A stretch of DNA of 64,000 nucleotides from Isoetes taiwanensis (Eukaryota; Streptophyta; Lycopodiopsida; Isoetales; Isoetaceae). Under the pieces are notes generated by a model that saw nothing but the letters and a program-made list of their open reading frames with translations, was not told where the DNA came from and made no database searches. The position numbers were made by a program, and so were the translations under genes. This document shows, piece after piece, positions 1 to 9,333 of the stretch; within the stretch, counting starts at the first letter, position 1; the number at the start of each line of letters is the position of its first letter. The stretch is taken from the NCBI GenBank assembly GCA_021234155.1, contig JAJEKV010000052.1, positions 6,617,358 to 6,681,357 on the forward strand, given 5' to 3'.

Positions 1-12
1 CAGAACACAGGT

Positions 13-231
13 TTGGAAGAGCTAATTGACATTTTGATGCAAATATGTGCTATGTTCATGCTGCTGTTGATCAATGAGAAGCTCCACAAACGTAGAATAT
101 GGTGGATGTACCCAAGACAGATATCTTTTTGGGCAGATTTAAGTAATAATCTTTGGCTCCACTCTGGTATAGCTGGTGAGCATAATTTCAGGAACTTTTA
201 CAGAATGCATCCAGATAATTTTGAGAAGTAA
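13..231 (+). pseudogene. possible PIF/Harbinger (HARBI1-like) transposase N-terminal fragment
   Basis: A 72-residue open frame carries a basic-aromatic stretch (RRIWWMYPRQ) followed by HNFRNFYRMHPDNFEK. This resembles the N-terminal segment of plant HARBI1-like nucleases, in which an RRxWxxP block precedes an 'FRxFxRMxPxxF' block. The frame stops right after this block and the DDE nuclease part is not seen downstream, so if the match is right this is a truncated remnant. The window begins upstream of it, so the 5' side cannot be judged. The match is by motif only and is short. Confidence 0.35.
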
Positions 232-3200
232 TCCTTGATCCTGAATGCATAATCCTTGATCCTGAAGTTACCCATTTGAAGCTTATTGACTTTGATATCA
301 GAATACTGCTCCACCAGCATTTCGATAGCAGTATCTGGCCATAGAACCCTCTTCCGGCTAGCATTGGGTTAGCTAGAATCATCTTCGTCTTCACACTCGT
401 CAGAAGCTGGATCATCACCAACTGAAATTTGGGTGGAAGGAACAATCTCAATTTCAGCCTCCTCATATGCATCTTCAGGAACGGAATTCAAATCCATGGT
501 TGAAGAGAAGAAAAATTTAAGGAAGAAAAGAGATAGGAAAGAAGAGCAGAATCGTGAGAAAAAATCTGAAACAATTGGAACAATTGGATGGATGATCTTC
601 GAATCTGCTGCCATCGCTGTTATGAATTGGTCCTTGCATGTGAATGAAGGGAAACGTGGCTGCACAGCCATGTGGGCAGCTGGGAATCCACCGCAACAGC
701 TCACCACGCGTATGCCCACCCCCGAAACGGCAGACGCTGCTGCTGGAGGGCGCAGCAGCTGCCGCGATCTCGTCCAGCGCTGCTCCAAATTTGGCCCATG
801 TGACTCTGCCTTCAGGCTTTTTCTAGCATGAAGATCTTTTCTGCAGCGAATCGCTTTGCACCCTTTTGTATTGTAGAGAAACATCTGTCGCAGATGATGC
901 CCTGGCTCCGACCTTTAGTTTTGGATGCCAGTGACGGACTTGTTTTGCACGCCCGAGCCATTTTGTCCAGGGCCACATAAGATTATGGGGGCTAAGTGAG
1001 GCACCTTCGGATGAAAAATTCTGGAGCAATTTGTGCACTCCAACTACCTGCGGTTTAAGAATTGGAGGAATTACTTACGCAAAGTAAGCAAAGTTAAGGT
1101 AAAATTGAAAAGCTTCATTGATCATATCAATATGCAGCGGTTTGAATCAAATCCGGGTAGATTTGTCCCTCTTGCTCAGGAATTTCCGTTTTTTATTGCA
1201 CAAGAGGATGGAATTATGTTTCCCCCTTTTGATTTTCCTCCAGCTTGGGAAGAAGGGACCAAAAAATCATGTTTTACAGAGTACTTAGTGCCATAGGGGG
1301 TCTCTGCAGATCAAGGCCTGGAATGTTTGATTTGGATGTCTGAAATGGTGGAGCGAAGAGGGAAGTTGAACGCGGCAATGAATTTTTTGATGTTTGGAAG
1401 GAAAATGGCGAGTTGGGTGCTAAGAAATATGTGCAATCAGGGAGAAATCCAATGCGGAGAATGCTATTGAAGGGCAGATTGGGGAAAAATTTTCAATCCG
1501 AGGAGCCAGATTCAAGGGCAGAAGATGAATGCACAAAGTCTTATTCCGACGATGAAGACCAATACCGGAGCCTTGATATTAGATTTTACTGCCCTAGTTA
1601 CAAAATACTCCCAAATCTCCCACGATTTTCATGCAAACCCACAGACCAGCTCTGGGGTTCTTGTTTCAAGCCGGATTTGGGGTCCTTCGAGCCTCGAGGC
1701 AAAATCGAGGCAGAGGGCCAGAACACGGAAGTGCTGCAAGATAATCTAAAGTTTAGCTAGGGAAACAGCTCCTGCTCTGGCAAAACGAATGTTTGCTCTA
1801 GCGAAGCTCCAGCTGCAACGGAGCTTCTGTCGGCCATGGCTCTTCTCCAAGATACACTGTAATCACGTCAACCGTCACGAAATATTCGAAGTTACCGCAA
1901 TAAATGCTTTATAATATTAAGTGGCCGCAATAAATGCTTTATATAAATAATAAATGCACACAGTACACGTAACACGTGCCATGTTTTAAGAATTTTGAAG
2001 GAACAAAATGAAGGAGAACAGAAATTAGACACTCAATTACATAGGAATACGAAGGATAAACAAAGTGAGTGATCCAAAGGGGTTCCTTTTGGTGGTGGAA
2101 CCGTACATATACGTCACACATACAAGAGTTCTTTTAGTGATTCTAGTATAGTACGTGGTTGCAAAACTTTTCTTTTTATGAAACTTTCTAAGCCATATAC
2201 AAGAGGTTTTTGGCTTGCCTCTAGCACACACATGGCATGTCCCGCATAGAAGAGGTGTACCATGGGCATGCCCCTTCCTGGACAAAAGAGCTAGCCGCAA
2301 AGACCAAAACCATTAGCAAATATGGTTGTCAAGAAAAACTTGAAACCCAAAACTTTTACATGCAAACTCTCCCGTGTAAGCATTACACAAATGTAGTAGA
2401 TACATACAAAAGAAAAAATCTCAACCTTTGAAACTTTAATTTTATATGCTGAAAATTGCGGAAAAAAAATTTGGAAACTTACTCGGTCCACATAAAATAT
2501 GGGACAATGAGATACAAGATAGATGATAGACCTTCTGGGAAATCAGAGATATTCAAGATACAATGGATTACAATTGCGCTTGCAGGTTGAACAGGCAAAT
2601 TTCATGCTCTCGTTCATCCCTTTTTATAATCTAATAACAGCTTAGTGGTCATAACTCCTAACTAGATCATAAATGATCCACTACCTGCAACAGAATAACA
2701 GATATTGACTAAAAACAAAAACAACGGATCTGGATCAACGGATCTGGATTTGTTTATGAAATCCAACATAAAAGATTCCAAAAAATCTTCGAGAATCAAG
2801 GCCGTGAAAAAGACAGAAATAGTAGCAATATCTATATTGGAAAACCCATTCTTTTAAATTTACTTTTACTTTTAGCTTGAACCGTGTTCAAGTAATATTT
2901 CTGTCCAAGCAGCCTCGAGGTTAAAGATTCCAATCTCCAGTTCAAAGTTAAAGTTCCAGTCCAGTTGCTTTAAAGGAGAATGTAGCACTTTAAATTACTC
3001 TAGAATTGTAAGCCTAAATCCACTGATTTGGAGTTTGGATAACGGGATTGGCCATTGAAAACATCTCTTTACAAATCGGACTTTCCTGTCTGCTATTTAG
3101 GCTCTCTTACATTCGTCAATAGCAGCACAACAAAACATCTCACATCACATGCATAGCCTGTCCCACAACAGAGCTTCACTTGAAACTTTTAAGGACGGTC

Positions 3201-3278
3201 TCACTTCCCAAAGGATAGCAATAGCATCTCTGGCATATGTAAAGCATGAACTTGTGCTCATAGCTGCAAATTCTTTCA
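232..3278. other. unassigned sequence upstream of the window's first complete gene
   Basis: I recognise no gene or element here. Short open frames exist at 1033-1296 (+, 87 aa, basic, with a PPFDFPPAWEEG segment) and 1413-1760 (+, 115 aa). They could be exons or decayed coding sequence, but they match no family I know. Direct copies of 'CGCAATAAATGCTTTATA' lie at about 1897 and 1926. The stretch 1780-3278 lies 3' of the MRS2-type gene (which reads leftward) and contains AT-rich non-coding sequence. Confidence 0.4.
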
Positions 3279-5613
3279 TCATAGCGGCATTAACTTGCGC
3301 CATCTAAAGAATGATATAAAAGCCAGAAAGACAACCAGTCCAATGAATGCTGTAATAATCAGCACCCACTTGAACGCCCCAGGTTTCTGGTAGAGCGAAA
3401 TCGGAATGTTCATACCAAACGTTCCAACAACCACACTAAATATACCTAGGACAAAGGTGCCAGTGGTAAGAAGCAACTCAAACTGAATCAATTTATTCCG
3501 TACGTTATCCTGCAAAAAATTAACATCTGTAAAAGGCAAGGCCACCAAATTTACTGCATCCTCTGAGGATAATCTTACCAAATGAATGTTGATCATATCT
3601 TCGGTATCACCAATATACTCCTCCAACTGAACAAGAAACCACATTAAAATCATTAGCTTCTTAAACCTATGTCGCTATAACACAGTAGGATAGTCAATTA
3701 TTCAATAAAAGCAAATGAAAAATTGAAGATGATGTTAAAATACTGGAACTTGTGGGATGTATGAACAGCTTTCATCAGCATCTGAGGTATTCTAGTTCAG
3801 TTTATTATTCTAATGCCAGATGCTTGTTTGACCAAACTTATAAATTAAAGAAAGTAAAATGACACAAAGAGGGATATCAAGAGACAAAGGTGAAGGTTCA
3901 AGGATGAAAATATTCAGGCTGTGTGGAAAGAAATCCAAATGTGATCCAGATACATACATAGCAAACCATGACTACAATATGTCTGCTGCTTCACAAAACG
4001 TATGTGTTCAACAGTACAATGATGCAAAACAAATCAAAGAGAGTTCTTACAGAAGTCAATTTGTTCAGAATACCATCTACAACCACAAAATATGCTTCCA
4101 GTAACATTTCAAGCTCTTCAACTCCAGTTTCTGGCATCTTGTCACCTCCTAATCTCCCAATGCTGCTAGCACTCTTCTCCAATAGTCTGTCTTTCGGAGG
4201 TGATGACACAGGCGATACTGGAGCAGAAACTGAAATGCCACGGAAAGTGCATTCATGCTGCTTTTTTTCTGTGAGATGCATTTCACCCATATCCTCATCA
4301 TCATCCATTAGCTGCTCTAACTCATCACGAATCTGCATGAATTAATGTATCCCTAAGGTTAGAATATAACTAAACTCGTGAGTCTTATCTATTTACATCT
4401 AGAATGTTTATTGGATATTCAAGAGCCAACCAAGTAACAAAACCAGAGGATACGTAACGCACTTTCTTCCTTGGCATGATGTCATCTAATATCAAGTTGT
4501 TGAAGGCATAATGTATTGTCTTAACCAAAAAACCATTCTTCTATTCTAAATTTAAAAGGTGGTCACCTTCTGAACTTTGCTCTTCAAGTGTACTAGCCGG
4601 CTTTTTAGTCTTCTCAGCCTCTCAAGGTTTAATGTCATGATTTGCAAAGTAAGTTCTTCTAGCAGTGGATATGCCTCCTCTTCCAATTCGGTTGCCTGCA
4701 TTATGATTTGTCTTCCTTGTAAAAGGTTGAATGTAAATTGAAATAAATGTAGACTTGAAAAAAGCTTTAAATGAAATTAAGAGTGGACACCATCTGTTCT
4801 GCCACAAGCATATTTCTCCAAAGTTCTTAGTCCATTTTGAAAAGGGAACTTTGTTGATAAAGATATTTATAATATGAGGACTCTTCTTGCACAGCAAAGG
4901 TTGTAAAAAGTCCCCAAATAATAATCATATCAGCTAATGCATTAGAGACCACTGTTATGCCAACCGAACTATATTACCCAAAGTGTTTAGTTGAAATACA
5001 GAAATTAAGGGAAAAAACATCAGCCCCTAACCTGACAATCTAAAAACGTGCAGGTTTCTTCCAGTGCCACTTCCAGTGCCTTAAACTCGAAGGGAAGAGT
5101 ATCAGGCGAAATATCCACATGGTTACCATGAACATTAACCTGGAGCAGATTCTCCTCATCTTTCCATGCCAGGCCATGCTTATCAACTTTCCCACAAATA
5201 CGGCGCTGCAGCTCCGCCACATAATGCATTACATATTGATCAAAAGAATTCATCAGAAAGACTTCTTCAGCAGTAATAACGCATCTAATCTGCTCCAAAT
5301 TCACCACGATGGCCTTCTCACGGCCTAAAATAGTAGATGGGTAGACTAGCAAAGGGTCCAGCAACCTAAGATCTCTTGCAGGAAGCTGACAACGCCGCAT
5401 AATTTTGAGCTTGTCCAGGTCCATAAGCTGCACGTTTCCACTATTATCGATTCGAATCCAGGATCTAACACCTGGGGCCCTTTTTTTGGGCGCTGGAAGC
5501 TCTGGTCTGGCAAAGGGGCTCTTATAGTTATATGCAGATGATCCGATGAAGGGTTTTGGAGGCGGGCACAGAGGGTTTTGCTGTTGCAACAGAGGGGTCT
5601 TCAAGCATCCCAT
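3279..5613 (-). CDS. MRS2: MRS2/CorA-type magnesium transporter, five exons, apparently intact
   Basis: This encodes a Mg2+ channel of the MRS2/MGT (CorA superfamily) group, an organelle or endomembrane protein. The exons I infer are 5613-5032, 4695-4567, 4332-4051, 3626-3579 and 3509-3279. All have GT/AG borders and all junctions are in phase 0, giving 423 residues. Exon 1 has the MRS2 signature RDLRLLDP..YPSTILGREKAIVVNLEQI. Exons 2-3 form the long helical stalk (ERLRRLKSRL, then IRDELEQLMDDDEDM). Exon 4 is LEEYIGDTEDMINIHL. The last exon has two hydrophobic helices with the diagnostic GMN motif (FGMNIP) just after the first. The 69-nt intron between the last two exons stays open, so a naive ORF reads through it. 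The length fits the family (about 400-460 aa). The first 50 residues are proline-rich without acidic residues, so an organelle-targeting peptide is possible but not evident. No frameshift is seen. Confidence 0.93.
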
Positions 5614-6280
5614 GCTGCAAAATCAGTTGAACTGACATAGCCTAAAACACCATATTATCATACAAAGAGCTAAAACATGCATGTTTTCCGCTCTCCCTTT
5701 CTTCCACGTGCCCACTTCACTGAAGGTGGTGAACTGAAGGTACTATGCCACGGGTGTCTAAGGACCTTCCGAATATTCTTCGGTTTCAATCCAATGGTGA
5801 TTCAAGATATATGGTGGTTTCATGTTTAAACCATGCGTATATCCGTGGTATATCCCCAACTTAACATGTTAAAATCACATTTTGACCCGTTTAAACCACA
5901 TCACGGTGTTTTGTGGACAGCGAATTTTTTGCAATTTAAGGCTGATTTAAACACGACCATGTTCGATATTTATGACATTGGAAGTGTTAATAATGGAAGG
6001 CCAGTATTGATGAAGATTTTTTTTTTTTTTTTTTTTGAAGATATGTTGGTGGATATTAATAATGGAAGGCTTGCAAGTATAACTTGTATTATGGATATAA
6101 CTTGTATTATGGATTTTGGGCCGTCAGATGACAGCCATTTAAAAAAAAAAGACAATGGTCCAAAAGTCAAGATGCTCTCTAAGAGCATCCCTGCCCTCCA
6201 TTTCAAGTCCTTTACAAGTCATACCTGGCTTGTTTGACTTGAACAAAAATACATGCAACTATAAATAAAACCATGGCGTA
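5614..6280. other. intergenic, probable promoter side of the MRS2-type gene
   Basis: There is no coding sequence I can support. It is AT-rich with an 18-nt T run near 6018-6035 flanked by two copies of 'GATATTAATAATGGAAGGC'-like sequence (about 5980-6000 and 6053-6072), suggesting a small slippage or insertion event. An A run follows near 6139. No clear TATA box was fixed. Confidence 0.4.
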
Positions 6281-6321
6281 TTCTCCAAAGAATCTTTGTT
6301 ATACTACCGCAGATCAAATAT

Positions 6322-6353
6322 CGGGCCCGAGCACGGGGAATCGAACCCGACAA
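6322..6353 (-). other. tRNA-like T-arm/B-box sequence, not a complete tRNA
   Basis: On the minus strand the sequence CGGGTTCGATTCCCCGTGC reads as a perfect RNA polymerase III B box (GGTTCGATTCC) in a T-arm-like hairpin context. No acceptor stem, anticodon arm or A box is found at the correct spacing, so it is not a tRNA gene. It sits beside a palindrome (GAGCTCCATTAGTTGGAGCTC, about 6385-6405). It may be part of a SINE or of the 3' side of the Replitron-like element to its right. Confidence 0.3.
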
Positions 6354-6873
6354 GTAACCCACGGCTCGGTAGAGCATAAGAGAGCTCCAACTAATGGAGC
6401 TCCCTTTATGCAAGGGGCCAATGCCCCACTTGGAATAAACACCGCCGAAAATATAAGCAGGAAACAAGTGTCCAATTATCAAGCAAACAAATGTCAAATA
6501 TTTACATTGAAATACAAAGATACTGAAGCCACATGGCGTAAATAGTTCGGGATCACAACAACATATAAGTTCATCACACATAACCGGATAACCGGATGCA
6601 AGTTCAACACAAAGCTTCTCAATTCACGGTCGCCCCGAGCTAGCATGCCCGATGAGTGATCAAGCCGGGCGATCTCTGTGTCGGTCGAGAGCCCTTGCCA
6701 AGCTCATGTGTGAGCTAACACATGCGACTCGATTTAGGCACACCAAGGCGGTCCCATTACCACGCCCGAGATAAGGCGAATTTATAGCAACATAGAAGCT
6801 TCCTATCCGCCTTTCGGGATCCTCAATGAGGCCGCAATCACGTCGCCTCGGTACCAACCACGCACAATGCTAG

Positions 6874-7026
6874 TCACAAATTCCTCGTGATAAAGACTTC
6901 CTCACTTTCGGGAGGATAAGCATGTGGGTTTGGATGAGAATCATCAATGGTAGAACCGATGATATCGGGACCAATACTAACAACCACAGGTGGGGTCTCA
7001 TCCATGGTGTCGCCATTTCCATCCAT
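6874..7026 (-). other. short acidic ORF directly after the HUH endonuclease gene
   Basis: A 50-codon frame on the same strand begins 4 nt after the stop of the HUH endonuclease ORF. It is acidic and proline-rich (it starts MDGNGDTMDETPP and ends ESEEVFITRNL). The preceding ORF ends in an implausible hydrophobic stretch containing pyrimidine-rich, AG-ending sequence. This frame may therefore be a 3' exon of that gene rather than an independent gene. Nothing identifies a family. Confidence 0.3.
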
Positions 7027-7029
7027 TTC

Positions 7030-8283
7030 TCAAGAAGACCCTGCACAAATCTGTACCAACCATAAACCAGAGAAATACAACAGCAGATAAATACAAAAGA
7101 CTATACACTGTACAAGAAGGAACCACATGAAAGAAATCAACCCACTGCCATGGTGTGGTCCCTCGGGTACTGCGGGGATATAGTCTGCACCAACATCGGG
7201 GATATCGCCTTCCGAGCTAAAGGCTCTCTCATGCAGATCCTCAAAGTTTGAGTCCTGTTCGTCTGCTGGAATGGCATCATCCCAATAGCGCCTTCTACCA
7301 GGCCCATTCCTCTCAACAGGAACAAACCCTGAAGGATAACCAAAGATAATAGTTCTTATGTCAGAAGGCAGGCAGCCAGCAGGATTAAGCAACACTCTCC
7401 ATGCTGCCCGCACTCTGTGTTCATTCACATGGGCAGAATTATGAGGAATAATCCAAGAACTACTTAATGTGTATTTTCCAGACCTCAACATCCTGCACAA
7501 AGTAAAGGTCAGGCTTGGGGATAGTCTACGACCCCCATGATACATCACGTAATGGCATGCCTTATTTAAAAGATTCCTATTATCCAAGACACACAACCCT
7601 TTAGTATCACCTGCACCCCACCTTAAATAAAGATCCTTACCTTTTTCAATCATAGATTCAGAGATATTGTGCATATGACAACTATAGTGAACTTTTCCAA
7701 AATCTTTCATACAATATCCTACCATTCCCTCAAAACAATGCAGCCTATTATTTTTCAAAGCTTTGCAGACCAACACCACGCCAGCAGGCTTGGGAGACCA
7801 GTTGAAGTCTTTTTTGATAGCATCATTCAAGGCCTTAGGACTTCTGAATCGACCTCTCAAAACACCCTGAACATGTAAGTGATCAGCCGAGGAGCCCCTT
7901 TCCAAGGCTACTGCCCCTGCTAGACATTTGGAGTCACAAAATCTGACAAGGGCATCATAGAAAGATTTGGGAACATCTTGTCCAGAAAGGCCTAAAGTAA
8001 CAGAAACATCAATTGAATCCCAGCTCGGGCTAGTATCTGGCAAAGGGATAGAATCAGCAGTCTGTGCAGATGAGCAGGCCATAGAGGCCATCGAACCAGA
8101 TGGAAGATTTGCATGCCCAGCCCTTGCCCTCCTGGCCTCCCTTCTTAAAGACATCTCAAGCAACAGAATCGAAAGAGGTAAAACACACAGACCAGGCGCT
8201 AACTCACCTGCAGGAAGACGAAATCGAAACTGTAAGCCCTCGCAGGAAGATAAGCCAACATGCCGATCCCTTTCCCCGCCCAT
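7030..8283 (-). CDS. Replitron-like Rep (HUH/Y1) endonuclease-transposase
   Basis: The 417-aa open frame contains the three motifs of Rep-type HUH endonucleases in order. Motif I is near residues 94-100 (SVTLGLS). Motif II is the HUH metal site HLHVQG (His135, His137), preceded by a GAVALE strand. Motif III is the tyrosine motif GYCMKD (Tyr190, Lys193). A conserved-looking C-terminal part follows (about 230-315), but there is no Walker A/B helicase. This separates it from Helitron RepHel and from geminivirus-type Rep. Among eukaryotic elements, a stand-alone Y1 Rep domain fits Replitrons. Such enzymes nick one DNA strand through a phosphotyrosine link. Met44 (8154) may be the true start, because a strong donor (CAG|GTGAGT) lies upstream at about 8212. 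The last 40 residues are hydrophobic and may be read-through of an intron. A fragment of an old LINE abuts it at about 8462. Confidence 0.72.
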   Translation of the reverse strand: MGGERDRHVGLSSCEGLQFRFRLPAGELAPGLCVLPLSILLLEMSLRREARRARAGHANLPSGSMASMACSSAQTADSIPLPDTSPSWDSIDVSVTLGLSGQDVPKSFYDALVRFCDSKCLAGAVALERGSSADHLHVQGVLRGRFRSPKALNDAIKKDFNWSPKPAGVVLVCKALKNNRLHCFEGMVGYCMKDFGKVHYSCHMHNISESMIEKGKDLYLRWGAGDTKGLCVLDNRNLLNKACHYVMYHGGRRLSPSLTFTLCRMLRSGKYTLSSSWIIPHNSAHVNEHRVRAAWRVLLNPAGCLPSDIRTIIFGYPSGFVPVERNGPGRRRYWDDAIPADEQDSNFEDLHERAFSSEGDIPDVGADYIPAVPEGPHHGSGLISFMWFLLVQCIVFCIYLLLYFSGLWLVQICAGSS

Positions 8284-8462
8284 CCTCCCGATTTAGCAAG
8301 CAGCGCCAAGTGCTGGAGCGCCCGGGAAGGACGCGCCTCCCCCCGACCTAGGGAAAAAAAAATGGATCTGTATGCGTTCGCAACCCCTGTCTTTCTCTGG
8401 TATTCATACGGTTTGGTATACGAATACCACCTATTAACCTTAATAAATCATATGTTACAAAA

Positions 8463-9328
8463 ATACCAAATTTGATTGTTGCAAGATTATGTCGCAGCAG
8501 ATGATATAGAACCCTCACTTTGTATCCTTTGAGAATTTGCCCTCTTTCATCCTTGATTATCCATTGCTCACGTGTTCCCTCTATGCCTAAAATCATGTCC
8601 ACTTTTTTTCTTATTCATTCAAAGAGCTTGCTATCCCCTTGTGTATTTCCCACAATCTTCTTGATTGACAACCAAGCTTTCCATTTTCCCCTTTCTTCTG
8701 ACCAAATGTCCTTCAGCTGGCATAGACCCTTCTCCTTCCATCTAGAGTATATCCTTAGATGAACTAAAGCAAGTGGAATTCCCTCGTTACTGAGATGACA
8801 ACACCAAAAAATCGAAAGGGACCCTGCCTCCCAAGGGATCTCATCTACTGTGAAAAGTTGGGCCACTTGAACTCATGCTGATAAAATGTATCTCATCATG
8901 GAGAGATGTTTGTCCCTAACTAAAACTATACAAAGGCAGCGTTGGAAATGATCATGAGAACTGCCCGCTTGCCTACTGATGACATTTCATTAAGTTATGT
9001 CTAATGAAATCTATAGTTGTTGAATCATCTCTGTGAACAGCCCTCTATACCTGTTCGGATGCCAAAATTTGAGCTTGGACTCCGAAATCTTTTAATCCCG
9101 GCCCGCCGTCAGATTTACTCCTACATATATCCTCCCATGCAAGCTTTGATGCTCCACCCCATAGGAATCTTCTAACAATTGCGTGCATCTGTTTATACGC
9201 ATAATTTGGACCCATCATAATCAATGACAAGCAAATATGAGAAACACCCAGAATTACGTTACATATTGAGACTCTCTCTGCCTGCTTCCGATAATGTCTT
9301 TGCCGACCAGCCACTAATCTTCTTTTTT
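8463..9328 (-). pseudogene. LINE reverse-transcriptase C-terminal part (left half of a split LINE)
   Basis: On the minus strand, fragments at 9314-9045 show the plant LINE pattern after the RT domain (MHAIVRRFLWGGASKLAWEDICRSKSDGGPGLKDF). Frames at 8866-8615 and 8602-8470 continue with a zf-RVT-like segment (REQWIIKDERGQ...VRVLYHLL). Stops and frame changes break it, so it is dead. It ends abruptly at 9328 at the TSD of the Ty3 element. The upstream half is found at 23087-23836 in the same orientation, so one LINE was split by the Ty3 insertion. Confidence 0.6.
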
Positions 9329-9333
9329 AGCTT

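Noticed and set aside
369-884. 171-aa minus-strand ORF opposite a 132-aa plus-strand ORF
   Set aside because: The frames overlap on opposite strands with no recognisable motif, so neither could be preferred.
6322-6353. tRNA gene
   Set aside because: Only a T-arm/B box is present. Acceptor, D and anticodon arms cannot be built.
7030-8283. integrated geminivirus-type Rep
   Set aside because: HUH and tyrosine motifs are present but there is no Walker ATPase/helicase domain and no coat-protein or bidirectional intergenic region; the C-terminal part is unlike viral Rep.
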